From: Janthinobacterium violaceinigrum
GTDB lineage: Bacteria; Pseudomonadota; Gammaproteobacteria; Burkholderiales; Burkholderiaceae_D
DNA length: 33,943 nucleotides
NCBI RefSeq assembly: GCF_009208555.1
Contig: NZ_WFLI01000052.1
Coordinates: 1-33,943, forward strand
Reading direction: 5' to 3'
The notes below the pieces were generated by a model, which saw only the letters and a list, made by a program, of their open reading frames with translations, searched no databases and was not told the DNA's origin. Every line of letters starts with the position of its first letter. Within the stretch, counting starts at the first letter, position 1. The translations under genes and the position numbers were made by a program. This document shows, one piece after another, positions 7,129 through 14,675 of the stretch.

Positions 7129-7241
7129 GGCGGACTAAATCGCAGCGTGCGGCAGCGGTTTGTGGCCGGGAAGCGCAGCCGTACCGCAGTACGGTGCGCA
7201 TCGCGGGCCGCAAACCGCGGCGCGCAGCAGATCCTGACGCC
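7129..7241 (-). repeat. Structured dispersed repeat, copy 3 (inverted)
   Basis: Third copy, on the minus strand between ileS and lspA and so in the sense strand of the operon. Read on that strand it has CTGCTGCGCG, GCGGTTTGCGGCC, central hairpin CCGTAC-TGCG-GTACGG (7094-offset pair at 7179-7194) and GGCCACAAACCGC. The outer blocks GCGGTTTGCGGCC and GGCCACAAACCGC pair at 12 of 13 positions, the best preserved outer stem of the three. Its ends are more diverged than those of copies 1 and 2. Confidence 0.8.
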
Positions 7242-7246
7242 GCTGT

Positions 7247-10147
7247 CTAGGCGAAGCGGCGAACCTCGCCCTTGCCAAACAGGTTGCTGACGCAGCGGCC
7301 GCACAGGGTGGCATGCGCGGAGTCCGTGCCCACGTCGCTGCGGTAGTGCCAGCAGCGCTCGCACTTCGGCGCTGTCGACGCGGCCACGACCACCTCTTCG
7401 GCCGCTTCGTCGGCCACTTCGGCCACCGTTGCCTGCGAGGTGATGAAGACGAATTTCAAGTCGTCGCCCAGGGTCGTCAGCAGCTTGTACTTCATCGGCG
7501 CGGCCTTGATCGTCAGCTCCGCCTGCAGCGAGGAGCCGATGGCACCCGAGGTGCGCAAGTCTTCCAGCTGCTTCGTCACGTCCGTGCGCACGGCGCGCAG
7601 GGCCGTGTATTTCTCCAGCAGGCCGGCCGCGTCCGGGACTTCCGGCAGCTGCCACCAGGTTTGCGTGAAGATGGTTTCATCGCTGGCGGCATACGCTTCC
7701 GGTCCGGCGAAGACGGCCCATGCTTCTTCGGCCGTGAACGACAGGGCCGGGGCCATCAGGCGCAGCAGGCTTTGCGTGATGTGCCACAGGGCCGTCTGCG
7801 CCGAGCGGCGCGCGTGCGACGTCAGGCCGGAGGTGTACAGGCGGTCCTTCAGGATGTCCAGGTAGAAGCCGCCCAGGTCTTCCGAGCAGTACGTCTGCAG
7901 CTTCGACACCACCGGGTGGAATTCGTAGCGCGCGTAGTTGTTCTCGATCTGCTGCTGCAGCGACGCCATGTTGGCCAGCGCATAGCGATCGATTTCGAAC
8001 AGTTCGGCCACCGGCACGGCGTCCGTGGCCGGATTGAAGTCCGAGGTGTTCGCCAGCAGGAAGCGCAGGGTGTTGCGGATGCGGCGGTACGATTCCGTCA
8101 CGCGCTTGAGGATCTCGTCGGAGATCGACAGCTCGCCCGTGTAGTCGGTCGAGGCGATCCACAGGCGCAGGATGTCCGCGCCCAGGGTGTCCGAGATCTT
8201 TTGCGGCGCCAGCGTGTTGCCCAGCGACTTCGACATCTTCTTGCCTTCGCCATCGACCGTGAAGCCGTGCGTCAGCAGGGCCTTGTACGGCGGACGGCCG
8301 TTCAGCATCGACGACACCAGCAGCGACGAGTGGAACCAGCCGCGATGCTGGTCCGAGCCTTCCAGGTACAGGTCGGCCGGGAATTGCAGCTGCGTCGAGT
8401 GCGAGCCGTGCGCCTGCGGGCCGCCCAGCACCGTCTGGTGCGTGGCGCCGGAATCGAACCACACGTCCAGGGTGTCCTTGTTCTTCGCGTAGATGGCCGC
8501 TTCGTCGCCGATCAGGTCTTTCAGGTCCAGCGCCTGCCAGGCTTCGATGCCGTCCTTTTCGATCAGCTTGGCCACTTGCTCCAGCAATTCCGGCGTGCGC
8601 GGATGCAGGTCGCCCGTTTCCTTGTGCACGATGAAAGCCATCGGCACGCCCCACTGGCGCTGGCGCGACAGGGTCCAGTCGGGACGGTTGGCGATCATGC
8701 CGTGCAGGCGTGCCTGGCCCCAGTCCGGGAAGAACTCGGTGTCGGCGATGCCTTGCAGTGCCGTCTCGCGCAGGGGCGCGCCGCCGTCCTTCGGCGTCAC
8801 GTCCATGCCGGCGAACCACTGCGAGGTGGCGCGGTAGATGATCGGCGTCTTATGACGCCAGCAATGCATGTAGCTGTGGTCGAACATCTTGACTTCGAAC
8901 AGCGCGCCCGCTTCGCGCAGGGCGGTGCAGATCGGCTTGGACGCTTCCCAGATGGTCATGCCGCCGAACAGGGGCAGGGTGGAGGCGAACTTGCCGTCGC
9001 CCATGACGGGCTTGATGATGTCGTCGTCCTTCATGCCGTGCGCCTTGCACGAGATGAAGTCGTCCAGGCCGTAGGCGGGCGCCGAGTGCACCACGCCCGT
9101 GCCGCTTTCCGTGGTCACGTATTCGGCCAGGTACAGGGGCGACAGACGGTCGTAGAACGCATCGCTGGCATGCAGCGGATGGCGGAAGCTGATGCCGGCC
9201 AGGGCCGCGCCGTCGCAGGTGGCGATGGTCGTGCCGTCCAGCTTGAAGCGCGCCAGGCTGGCCACCACCAGGTCCTGCGCCAGGATCAGCAGCAGCGGCT
9301 GGCCATCGCGCTCGGCTTTCACCAGCGCGTACTTGACTTCCGGGTGCACGTTCAGCGCCTGGTTCGACGGGATGGTCCACGGCGTGGTGGTCCAGATGAC
9401 GATGAAGCCGTTATCGGTCGGCAGCGATGGCAGGCCGAAGGCGGCAGCCAGTTTTTCCGGCTCGGCGAACTTGAAGCCGACGTCGATGGCGGGATCGCGC
9501 TTTTCCGCGTATTCCACTTCCGCCTCGGCCAGCGCCGACTGGCAGTCGAAGCACCAGTTGACGGGTTTCAGGCCGCGGTAGACGTAGCCTTTTTCCAGCA
9601 GCTTGCCCAGCGCGCGCAGTTCGTCCGCTTCATTGCCGTGCGCCATGGTCAGGTACGGGTTGTCCCACTCGCCCAGCACGCCTAGGCGGATGAAGTCCTT
9701 CTTCTGGCGCTCGACCTGCACGTTGGCGTAGGCGCGGGCCTTTTCCAGCACTTCGGCCGTCGGCAGGTTCTTGCCGTGCAGTTTTTCGATCTGGATCTCG
9801 ATCGGCATGCCGTGGCAATCCCAGCCCGGCACGTAGGGCGCGTCGAAGCCGGACAGCGAGCGCGACTTGACGACCATGTCCTTCAGGATCTTGTTGACGG
9901 CGTGGCCCAGGTGGATGTCGCCATTCGCGTACGGCGGGCCGTCATGCAGGATGAATTTCGGACGGCCGGCCGCGGCCTTGCGCACGCGCTCGTAGATTTT
10001 CTTGTCTTGCCATTGCTGTACCCATTGCGGCTCGCGCTTGGCCATGTCGCCGCGCATGGGGAACGGGGTTTCCGTCATGTTGACCGGGTATTTGCTTTCA
10101 GGCTTCTTGTTCTGCTTGGGCGTGGCTGGCTTGTTTTGATCGGACAT
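7247..10147 (-). CDS. ileS: Isoleucyl-tRNA synthetase
   Basis: 966 codons; class I aminoacyl-tRNA synthetase that charges tRNA-Ile. I place the start at ATG 10147 (MSDQNKPATPKQNKKPESKY), preceded by AAAGAAG, rather than at the upstream ATG 10243 that lies inside ribF. The HIGH signature is HLGH (79-82) in DGPPYANGDIHLGHAVNK. The KMSKS loop is in EGKKMSKSLGNTLAPQ. The editing domain carries the TTTPWTIPSNQALNVHPE segment. The C-terminal zinc finger is intact: CERCWHYRSDVG and LCGRCVSNLFG. The first residues are lysine- and proline-rich and probably disordered. It follows ribF by 67 bp and precedes lspA. Confidence 0.97.
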   Translation of the reverse strand: MSDQNKPATPKQNKKPESKYPVNMTETPFPMRGDMAKREPQWVQQWQDKKIYERVRKAAAGRPKFILHDGPPYANGDIHLGHAVNKILKDMVVKSRSLSGFDAPYVPGWDCHGMPIEIQIEKLHGKNLPTAEVLEKARAYANVQVERQKKDFIRLGVLGEWDNPYLTMAHGNEADELRALGKLLEKGYVYRGLKPVNWCFDCQSALAEAEVEYAEKRDPAIDVGFKFAEPEKLAAAFGLPSLPTDNGFIVIWTTTPWTIPSNQALNVHPEVKYALVKAERDGQPLLLILAQDLVVASLARFKLDGTTIATCDGAALAGISFRHPLHASDAFYDRLSPLYLAEYVTTESGTGVVHSAPAYGLDDFISCKAHGMKDDDIIKPVMGDGKFASTLPLFGGMTIWEASKPICTALREAGALFEVKMFDHSYMHCWRHKTPIIYRATSQWFAGMDVTPKDGGAPLRETALQGIADTEFFPDWGQARLHGMIANRPDWTLSRQRQWGVPMAFIVHKETGDLHPRTPELLEQVAKLIEKDGIEAWQALDLKDLIGDEAAIYAKNKDTLDVWFDSGATHQTVLGGPQAHGSHSTQLQFPADLYLEGSDQHRGWFHSSLLVSSMLNGRPPYKALLTHGFTVDGEGKKMSKSLGNTLAPQKISDTLGADILRLWIASTDYTGELSISDEILKRVTESYRRIRNTLRFLLANTSDFNPATDAVPVAELFEIDRYALANMASLQQQIENNYARYEFHPVVSKLQTYCSEDLGGFYLDILKDRLYTSGLTSHARRSAQTALWHITQSLLRLMAPALSFTAEEAWAVFAGPEAYAASDETIFTQTWWQLPEVPDAAGLLEKYTALRAVRTDVTKQLEDLRTSGAIGSSLQAELTIKAAPMKYKLLTTLGDDLKFVFITSQATVAEVADEAAEEVVVAASTAPKCERCWHYRSDVGTDSAHATLCGRCVSNLFGKGEVRRFA

Positions 10148-10214
10148 AATCTTCTTTAATGATATTGAATGGTTTGCGGCGGCAGGAGCCGCCAGGCGGC
10201 GGAGTTGGCCGGCG

Positions 10215-11186
10215 TCAAATTCGGTCGGTGGCGGTAATGGCACCGCTGCGCTGCTCGAAATAAGCGCGCGCCTGGTTCGAGTCGCGCTCGATGGCGGCCG
10301 TCAGGGTGGGCAGGTCGTCGTACTTTTCTTCGTCGCGCAGCTTTTCCAGAAACTCCACGCGCACCAGCTTGCCGTAGCAGGACTGGGCGAAATCAAACAG
10401 ATGCACTTCCAGCAAGACGCGGCCGCTGTCGTCGACCGTGGGGCGCACGCCCAGGCTGGCCACGGCGGGCAGCGGCAGCGGCGCCAGGCCGTGCACCTGC
10501 ACGATGAAGACGCCGGACAGGGCGGGGCGGTGCGCCACGCGCAGGTTCAAGGTGGGGAAACCCAGGGTGCGGCCCAGCTTCTGGCCGTGGATCACATGGC
10601 CGGAAATGGCGTACGGATGGCCCAGCAACTGCGTCGCCAGGGGGAAATCGCCGGCAGCCAGGGCCAGGCGCACGGCGGAAGACGAGATGCGCGTGCTGCC
10701 ATTCATCACCGTCGGCAAGGTTTCCACGTGGAAACCGTACTTTCGGCCCGCTTCCTGCAGCATGGCCACGTCGCCGGCACGCCGGGCGCCATAGCAGAAG
10801 TCGTCGCCCACCATCAGCCACTTCACGTGCAAGCCGTCGACGAGGACTTTTTCCGTGAATTCCTGCGGCGTCAAGGCGGCGAACTGGGCGCTGAAGTGCT
10901 CGACGACGACGCGGTCGATGCCGGCGTCGTCCAGCGATTGCAGCTTGTCGCGCAGGTTGGCGATGCGTTGCGGCGCCTTCGACAGGTCGCCCGCGCGCTG
11001 CGCGAAGAATTCGCGCGGGTGCGGTTCGAACGTCATCACGGCCGCTTCAATGCCGAGTTCGGTCGCCGCGCCGCGCACGCGCGCCAGCAAGGCTTGATGG
11101 CCGATGTGGACACCGTCAAAATTGCCGATGGTCAGAGCGCAAGGCGCTCGTGCCTGGGCATTGGGAAGTCCGCGGAATACCTTCAT
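10215..11186 (-). CDS. ribF: Bifunctional riboflavin kinase / FAD synthetase
   Basis: 323 residues. It converts riboflavin to FMN and then to FAD. The N-terminal FAD synthetase domain (about 1-180) has ALTIGNFDGVHIGHQALL with the nucleotidyltransferase GxHxGH motif, VMTFEPHPREFF and the ISSSAVRLALAAGD segment. The C-terminal riboflavin kinase domain has GHVIHGQKLGRTLGFPTLNL, GVRPTVDDSGRVLLEVHLFDF and VEFLEKLRDEEKYDDL. First gene of the ribF-ileS-lspA-coaBC-dut run. The ATG at 11186 has no strong ribosome site. A TATAAT -10 sits 34 bases upstream. Confidence 0.96.
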   Translation of the reverse strand: MKVFRGLPNAQARAPCALTIGNFDGVHIGHQALLARVRGAATELGIEAAVMTFEPHPREFFAQRAGDLSKAPQRIANLRDKLQSLDDAGIDRVVVEHFSAQFAALTPQEFTEKVLVDGLHVKWLMVGDDFCYGARRAGDVAMLQEAGRKYGFHVETLPTVMNGSTRISSSAVRLALAAGDFPLATQLLGHPYAISGHVIHGQKLGRTLGFPTLNLRVAHRPALSGVFIVQVHGLAPLPLPAVASLGVRPTVDDSGRVLLEVHLFDFAQSCYGKLVRVEFLEKLRDEEKYDDLPTLTAAIERDSNQARAYFEQRSGAITATDRI

Positions 11187-11219
11187 AGGAATCTGATGAA
11201 AAACTGTGCCAAAAGGGGG

Positions 11220-11248
11220 ATTATACGGACTGTTTCAGGGATGCACAC
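11220..11248 (-). promoter_or_regulatory. Predicted promoter of the ribF-ileS-lspA-coaBC-dut operon
   Basis: A perfect TATAAT lies on the minus strand at 11225-11220. The region 17-18 bases upstream (GTGTGC or GGTGTG) is a weak -35. Transcription would start near 11213, leaving a leader of about 27 bases before ribF. Confidence 0.5.
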
Positions 11249-11287
11249 CCGGCAGGGCGGGCGCAGGGCGAATTTCACTGCTGAAAT

Positions 11288-11324
11288 AACAAAAAGCGTT
11301 GCCAGCGGGTGAGCTGGCAACGCT
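11288..11324 (-). terminator. Rho-independent terminator of the tonB operon
   Basis: Read on the minus strand, AGCGTTGCCAGC, loop TCACCC, GCTGGCAACGCT (11324-11295) is a perfect 12-bp stem followed by TTTTTGTTA. It lies 75 bp after the stop of the TPR-like gene and before the ribF promoter. Confidence 0.92.
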
Positions 11325-11398
11325 TCAGTGCTGATTCAAGGCACTCTCAACGTCGAACCCGGGTGCAGCAAGCAGCCGCCCCCTGGGTCCGCTGTCGA

Positions 11399-12610
11399 TT
11401 ACTTGTTCATCAAGGTCCAGTAACGGGCCAGGTCAGCCGCGCCATCCGTGCCCTTGACGGCCTTGAATGCCGTCGTGGCATTGGCTTTCTTGCCAGCGTG
11501 AATGTAAGCGATGCCCAGGTGCAGCTTGGCTTCTTCCGGATACTTGGCAGTACCCAGTTTCACGGCATCGTTCATCAAGCCCAGGCCCTTGTCGGCCTGG
11601 CCGTCGTAGACCAAAGCAAAGCCCAGCTTGCTCAAGCTGTCGGCGTCCTTGTTCTTCACGTATTCCGCTTCCGACTTGGCAGCGCTGGCTTTCAGGTCAG
11701 CCTGGGTTTTCAGGGCCAGGTCTTTCAGGCGCTGGTGACGCGGCGCATCGGCGCCCGTGCCCAGCACGCCTTTTTTGTAGCCCTGGTCGATGATGCTCAG
11801 CGCTTCACCCGGATTGCCTGCTTGCAAGGCCAGCTGGCTGATTTCCATGTATTCGGACGGCTTGGTGAACAGGCCATTGGCCAGGCGCAGGCGCTGTACG
11901 TCCAGGCCCAGGCGTTGCGAGAAGCCAGGCTTGCCCGAAACGCGGTTCAGCAGGTCGGCCCAGTAGCTGGTCTTGGGATAGCTGCCAGCCAGTTTTTCCA
12001 GAGTGGCTACGTAGCCGGCCTTGTCGTTCTGCTTCAACTGGATGTTGGCCAGCATTTGCAGGCTCGCTTCCGAGTTGCCGCCGCGTGCTTGCAGTTCTTT
12101 CGCTGCTGCCGCGTAGTTGCCGCTCGAATAGTAGGCCTGGATCAGGTAGTCGCGCGTTTGCTGATCGTCCTTGTCTTTCAGGGAACGGTTGAACCAGGTG
12201 ATGGCGTTCGGCCAGTCCTTGGCGCGGTAGTACATGCCGGCCAGGCCTTGCGTGAATTTCGGGGATTCGGCGGCGCTCAGGCGGCCCGAATTGATGACGG
12301 CTTCAAAGGCCTTGATGGCGGCACCGGTATCGCCGGCGCCAGCAGCGGCCGAAGCGCGTACGCGTTCGATCTGGTAGCTTTCAAAGGCAGTCTTGCCGCC
12401 GACGCTGTCAGCTTCGCGCAGCTTGGCCAGCGCTTCCTTGTTTTTGCCGCTGCTAGCGAGTTTCTGCGCTTCTTGCAGTGGCTTGCCCACTTCGGCACGC
12501 ACGGTGTCCGCGGCGTATGCCAGCGAGCCCAGGCCGATTACGGGAGTTGCTGCGGTAAAACCGATAGCGGCCATGACGAGGCCGAGATGAGCGAGACGAA
12601 ACTTGGACAT
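11399..12610 (-). CDS. Secreted tetratricopeptide-type protein, last gene of the tonB cluster
   Basis: 403 residues with a signal peptide (cleavage probably after AYA in LGSLAYAADTVRAEVG, about residue 34). The mature part is helical with several TPR-like repeats: LQEAQKLASSGKNKEALAKL, LAGMYYRAKDWPNAITWFNR, LIQAYYSSGNYAAAAKELQA, ISQLALQAGNPGEALSIID, FALVYDGQADKGLGLM and HLGIAYIHAGKKANATTAFK. TPR arrays are protein-binding scaffolds; here in the periplasm. Its place after tonB-exbB-exbD-exbD suggests a link to TonB-dependent transport, but its partner is unknown. A strong terminator-like hairpin lies between exbD2 and this gene, so it is probably made at lower or conditional level. The ribosome site is weak. 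Confidence 0.85.
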   Translation of the reverse strand: MSKFRLAHLGLVMAAIGFTAATPVIGLGSLAYAADTVRAEVGKPLQEAQKLASSGKNKEALAKLREADSVGGKTAFESYQIERVRASAAAGAGDTGAAIKAFEAVINSGRLSAAESPKFTQGLAGMYYRAKDWPNAITWFNRSLKDKDDQQTRDYLIQAYYSSGNYAAAAKELQARGGNSEASLQMLANIQLKQNDKAGYVATLEKLAGSYPKTSYWADLLNRVSGKPGFSQRLGLDVQRLRLANGLFTKPSEYMEISQLALQAGNPGEALSIIDQGYKKGVLGTGADAPRHQRLKDLALKTQADLKASAAKSEAEYVKNKDADSLSKLGFALVYDGQADKGLGLMNDAVKLGTAKYPEEAKLHLGIAYIHAGKKANATTAFKAVKGTDGAADLARYWTLMNK

Positions 12611-12625
12611 AAGAAAGTCTTTCAG

Positions 12626-12660
12626 TAAAAAGCGAATAGGCAGGAAGTCCTGCCTATTCG
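12626..12660 (-). terminator. Terminator-like hairpin inside the tonB operon, before the TPR gene
   Basis: On the minus strand CGAATAGGCAGG, loop ACTT, CCTGCCTATTCG (12660-12633) is a perfect 12-bp stem followed by CTTTTTAC. This meets the description of an intrinsic terminator. It lies between the exbD2 stop (12689) and the ATG of the TPR gene (12610), so it should reduce transcription into that gene. Confidence 0.88.
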
Positions 12661-12688
12661 GATGTAAAGAGAACCTGATTGCTGCAGC

Positions 12689-13120
12689 TTACTGGAATTG
12701 TTCGTTGCCGACCAGACCGATTTTGGTCACGCCCAGACGCTGCGCCGACGCCATCACACCGGCGACGACTTTGTATTCCACCAGCTTGTTCGGACGCAGA
12801 TGCACTTCCGGCTGGTCTGCTTGCGCAGCAACGTTGCTCAGCTTGGCTTCCAGCGAAGCGCGGTCAGGAATGACCTGATTGTCCCACAGGATCGTACCGT
12901 CAAAATCGACATCGATCGTGACGACCACTGGTTCGGTTGTCGGTGGCGGCGGTGTGCCGACCGGCATGTTCAAGTTCACCGAGTGGTTTTGCTTAGGAAT
13001 CGTGATGATCAACATGATAATCAGCACCAGCATCACGTCGATGAGGGGCGTCATGTTCAGTTCCATCATTGGTTCCGGATCCGCGCCTGCAGCGCTTCCC
13101 GAACCGACATTCATACTCAT
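12689..13120 (-). CDS. exbD: ExbD/TolR-family biopolymer transport protein (second copy)
   Basis: 143 residues. ExbD dimers sit in the ExbB pentamer pore and pass proton motive force to TonB. A short cytoplasmic N-terminus (MSMNVGSGSAAGADPEPMME) precedes the single membrane helix MTPLIDVMLVLIIMLIITIP, with the essential proton-carrying aspartate at D28. The periplasmic domain (about 60-143) includes VVVTIDVDFDGTILWDNQVI and VEYKVVAGVMASAQRLGVTK. The linker is proline- and threonine-rich (VGTPPPPTTEPVVV), unlike ExbD1. It has a good ribosome site (AAAGGAAA). Paired ExbD proteins are known from Xanthomonas-type tonB clusters. Confidence 0.93.
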   Translation of the reverse strand: MSMNVGSGSAAGADPEPMMELNMTPLIDVMLVLIIMLIITIPKQNHSVNLNMPVGTPPPPTTEPVVVTIDVDFDGTILWDNQVIPDRASLEAKLSNVAAQADQPEVHLRPNKLVEYKVVAGVMASAQRLGVTKIGLVGNEQFQ

Positions 13121-13149
13121 AGTGTTTCCTTTAAGAAGTCCAACGAAGC

Positions 13150-13172
13150 ACCGGGCGAAACTGCCGCCCGGT
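13150..13172 (-). other. Hairpin in the exbD1-exbD2 gap
   Basis: ACCGGGCG, loop AAACTGC, CGCCCGGT on the + strand; perfect 8-bp stem. A second pairing CCGGCA / TGCCGG lies just to the right (about 13181-13207). No T-run, so more likely an mRNA processing or stability element than a terminator. Confidence 0.55.
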
Positions 13173-13225
13173 CAGCTTCCGGCAGTGGCATCCCCATGTT
13201 GCCGGGACGCCGCTGCCAGTTGCTA

Positions 13226-13654
13226 TCAGCCCTTGTCAGGTGGTTCGGTGATGAAGCCGACCTTCTGGATCCCGGCACGTTGGGTCGTGTAAATAACCCG
13301 GCCGATCGATTCGTAGCGTGTTTCTTGGTCGCCACGAACGTGTACTTCCGGCTGCGGTACTTTCACTGCTTCAACTTTAAGATAATCGAACAGTTCGTTC
13401 GTGTCTTTCAGTTTGGTCTGGCCCAGGTAGATCTCGCCGTCCTTGTTAACAACGATGTTAACGTTCTCTGGTTTGGTTTGCAGGGCTTGATTGGCCTCAA
13501 TCGGCAGATCGATTTTCTGCAGCTTGAGGACAACCGGACTCGTGATCAAGAAAATGATCAGCAAAACCAACATGATGTCGACGAGCGGCGTCGTGTTGAT
13601 TTCTGACATTACTTGATCTTCATCTCCGCTGTCGGAGCCGACGGACATCGACAT
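13226..13654 (-). CDS. exbD: ExbD/TolR-family biopolymer transport protein (first copy)
   Basis: 142 residues. The N-terminus is acidic (MSMSVGSDSGDEDQVMSEIN). The single helix TTPLVDIMLVLLIIFLITSP carries the conserved aspartate D26. The periplasmic domain has LPIEANQALQTKPENVNIVV, GEIYLGQTKLKD and EVHVRGDQETRYESIGRVIY. Works with ExbB and TonB in the inner membrane to energise TonB-dependent outer-membrane receptors. The ribosome site GGATAAG overlaps the exbB stop codon, so the two are tightly coupled. Base composition is somewhat lower in GC than its surroundings, as is the whole tonB cluster, which fits high expression codon use. Confidence 0.94.
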   Translation of the reverse strand: MSMSVGSDSGDEDQVMSEINTTPLVDIMLVLLIIFLITSPVVLKLQKIDLPIEANQALQTKPENVNIVVNKDGEIYLGQTKLKDTNELFDYLKVEAVKVPQPEVHVRGDQETRYESIGRVIYTTQRAGIQKVGFITEPPDKG

Positions 13655-13659
13655 GATTC

Positions 13660-14589
13660 TTATCCGATCTTTTTAGCGCCGGCAGCACGGCCAGCTTCGC
13701 TGGTCGACATTACGCCGGAAACCAGAACCGAGTGAACGTCGGCGCTGAACGAGCGGATGTCTTCCATTGCGGATTTGTTACGACGAACCAGCCAGTTGTA
13801 ACCCAGAACGGCAGGAACGGCGACCAGCAGACCGAAAGCGGTCATGATCAGTGCTTCACCAACTGGACCTGCAACTTTGTCGATCGATGCGTTACCGGTC
13901 ATGCCGATAGCGGTCAGCGCGCCGTAAATACCCCAAACGGTACCGAACAGACCGATAAACGGTGCGGTCGAACCAACGGTTGCCAGGAACGACAGGCCAT
14001 CTTGCAGACGCGATTGGACTTTGTCCGAAGCGCGCTGGATCGACATCGTCACCCAGGTCGACAGGTCGATTTGTTCCAGCAGGGCGCCGTCATGGTGAGC
14101 CGTTGCTTTGGTGCCCGATTCAGCGATGAAGCGGAATGGCGAGCCTTCGCTCAGGGTTGCCGAACCAGCAGCGATCGAAGGAGCTTTCCAGAATTTGGAA
14201 GCGGCTTCTTTGGCTTGCTTGAAGATCTTCATTTGATCCAGCAGTTTCGTGATGATGATGTACCAGCTGCCGATCGACATGATGGACAGGATGATCAGGG
14301 TAGCGCGTGGCACGAAACCGCCGTCCCATACTGCGGACAGGCCGAACGGGTTGTGCACTTCTTCGGTTTTGGCTGGAGCGGCTGCGTCAGCGGCTGGAGC
14401 TGCTGCGTCTGCTGCTGGAGCGGCTGCATCTGCGGCAGCTGGTGCTGGTGCAGCGTCTGCCGCAGGAGCCGAAGCGGCAGCCGATGCTGGCGCGTCAGCG
14501 AATGCCGGTGCTGCTACCAGAGCGGTAGTAGCGGTGACGGACAACAGAACCGCGGCAAAAAATGCGGACAAACGGGTATTCTTAAACAT
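13660..14589 (-). CDS. exbB: ExbB/TolQ/MotA-family proton channel protein with N-terminal extension
   Basis: 309 residues, longer than plain ExbB because of an N-terminal signal-like segment (FFAAVLLSVTATTALVAAPA) and a periplasmic alanine- and proline-rich region (about 30-75) with tandem PAADAAA units. The core begins near HNPFGLSAVWDGGF. Three membrane helices follow: ATLIILSIMSIGSWYIIITK, then after the cytoplasmic loop LSFLATVGSTAPFIGLFGTV and GEALIMTAFGLLVAVPAVLG. The motif VWGIYGALTAIG is family-typical. ExbB forms the pentameric proton channel that drives TonB. The ribosome site TTGGAGGAAGC is strong. It lies 86 bp downstream of tonB with a hairpin in the gap. Confidence 0.94.
   Translation of the reverse strand: MFKNTRLSAFFAAVLLSVTATTALVAAPAFADAPASAAASAPAADAAPAPAAADAAAPAADAAAPAADAAAPAKTEEVHNPFGLSAVWDGGFVPRATLIILSIMSIGSWYIIITKLLDQMKIFKQAKEAASKFWKAPSIAAGSATLSEGSPFRFIAESGTKATAHHDGALLEQIDLSTWVTMSIQRASDKVQSRLQDGLSFLATVGSTAPFIGLFGTVWGIYGALTAIGMTGNASIDKVAGPVGEALIMTAFGLLVAVPAVLGYNWLVRRNKSAMEDIRSFSADVHSVLVSGVMSTSEAGRAAGAKKIG
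14371..14439 (-). repeat. Tandem PAADAAA coding repeat in ExbB
   Basis: ExbB residues 51-73 contain about three 7-residue units of the form APAADAA, encoded by near-identical 21-bp stretches. It gives a flexible, uncharged-to-acidic periplasmic linker. Such in-frame repeats tend to vary in copy number between strains. Confidence 0.75.
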
Positions 14590-14649
14590 GCTTCCTCCAA
14601 AATTAAAAATAACAGATCGCTGAACGTAATGACAACGAAATCATGGTGT

Positions 14650-14670
14650 GAGACAGGGGATAACTGTCTC
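14650..14670 (-). other. Hairpin in the tonB-exbB gap
   Basis: GAGACAG, loop GGGATAA, CTGTCTC on the + strand; perfect 7-bp stem. On the transcribed minus strand no U-run follows. It may be a stability or processing element between tonB and exbB. Confidence 0.55.
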
Positions 14671-14675
14671 GGGTT

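Noticed and set aside
7313..9685. 790-codon + strand ORF opposite ileS
   Set aside because: Arginine- and glutamine-rich antisense reading of ileS; GC-rich codons leave few stops on the opposite strand.
10148..10214. Hairpin GGCGGC-AGGA-GCCGCC in the ribF-ileS gap as a terminator or T-box
   Set aside because: The stem is only six pairs with no T-run, and T-box control of ileS is not expected in beta-proteobacteria.
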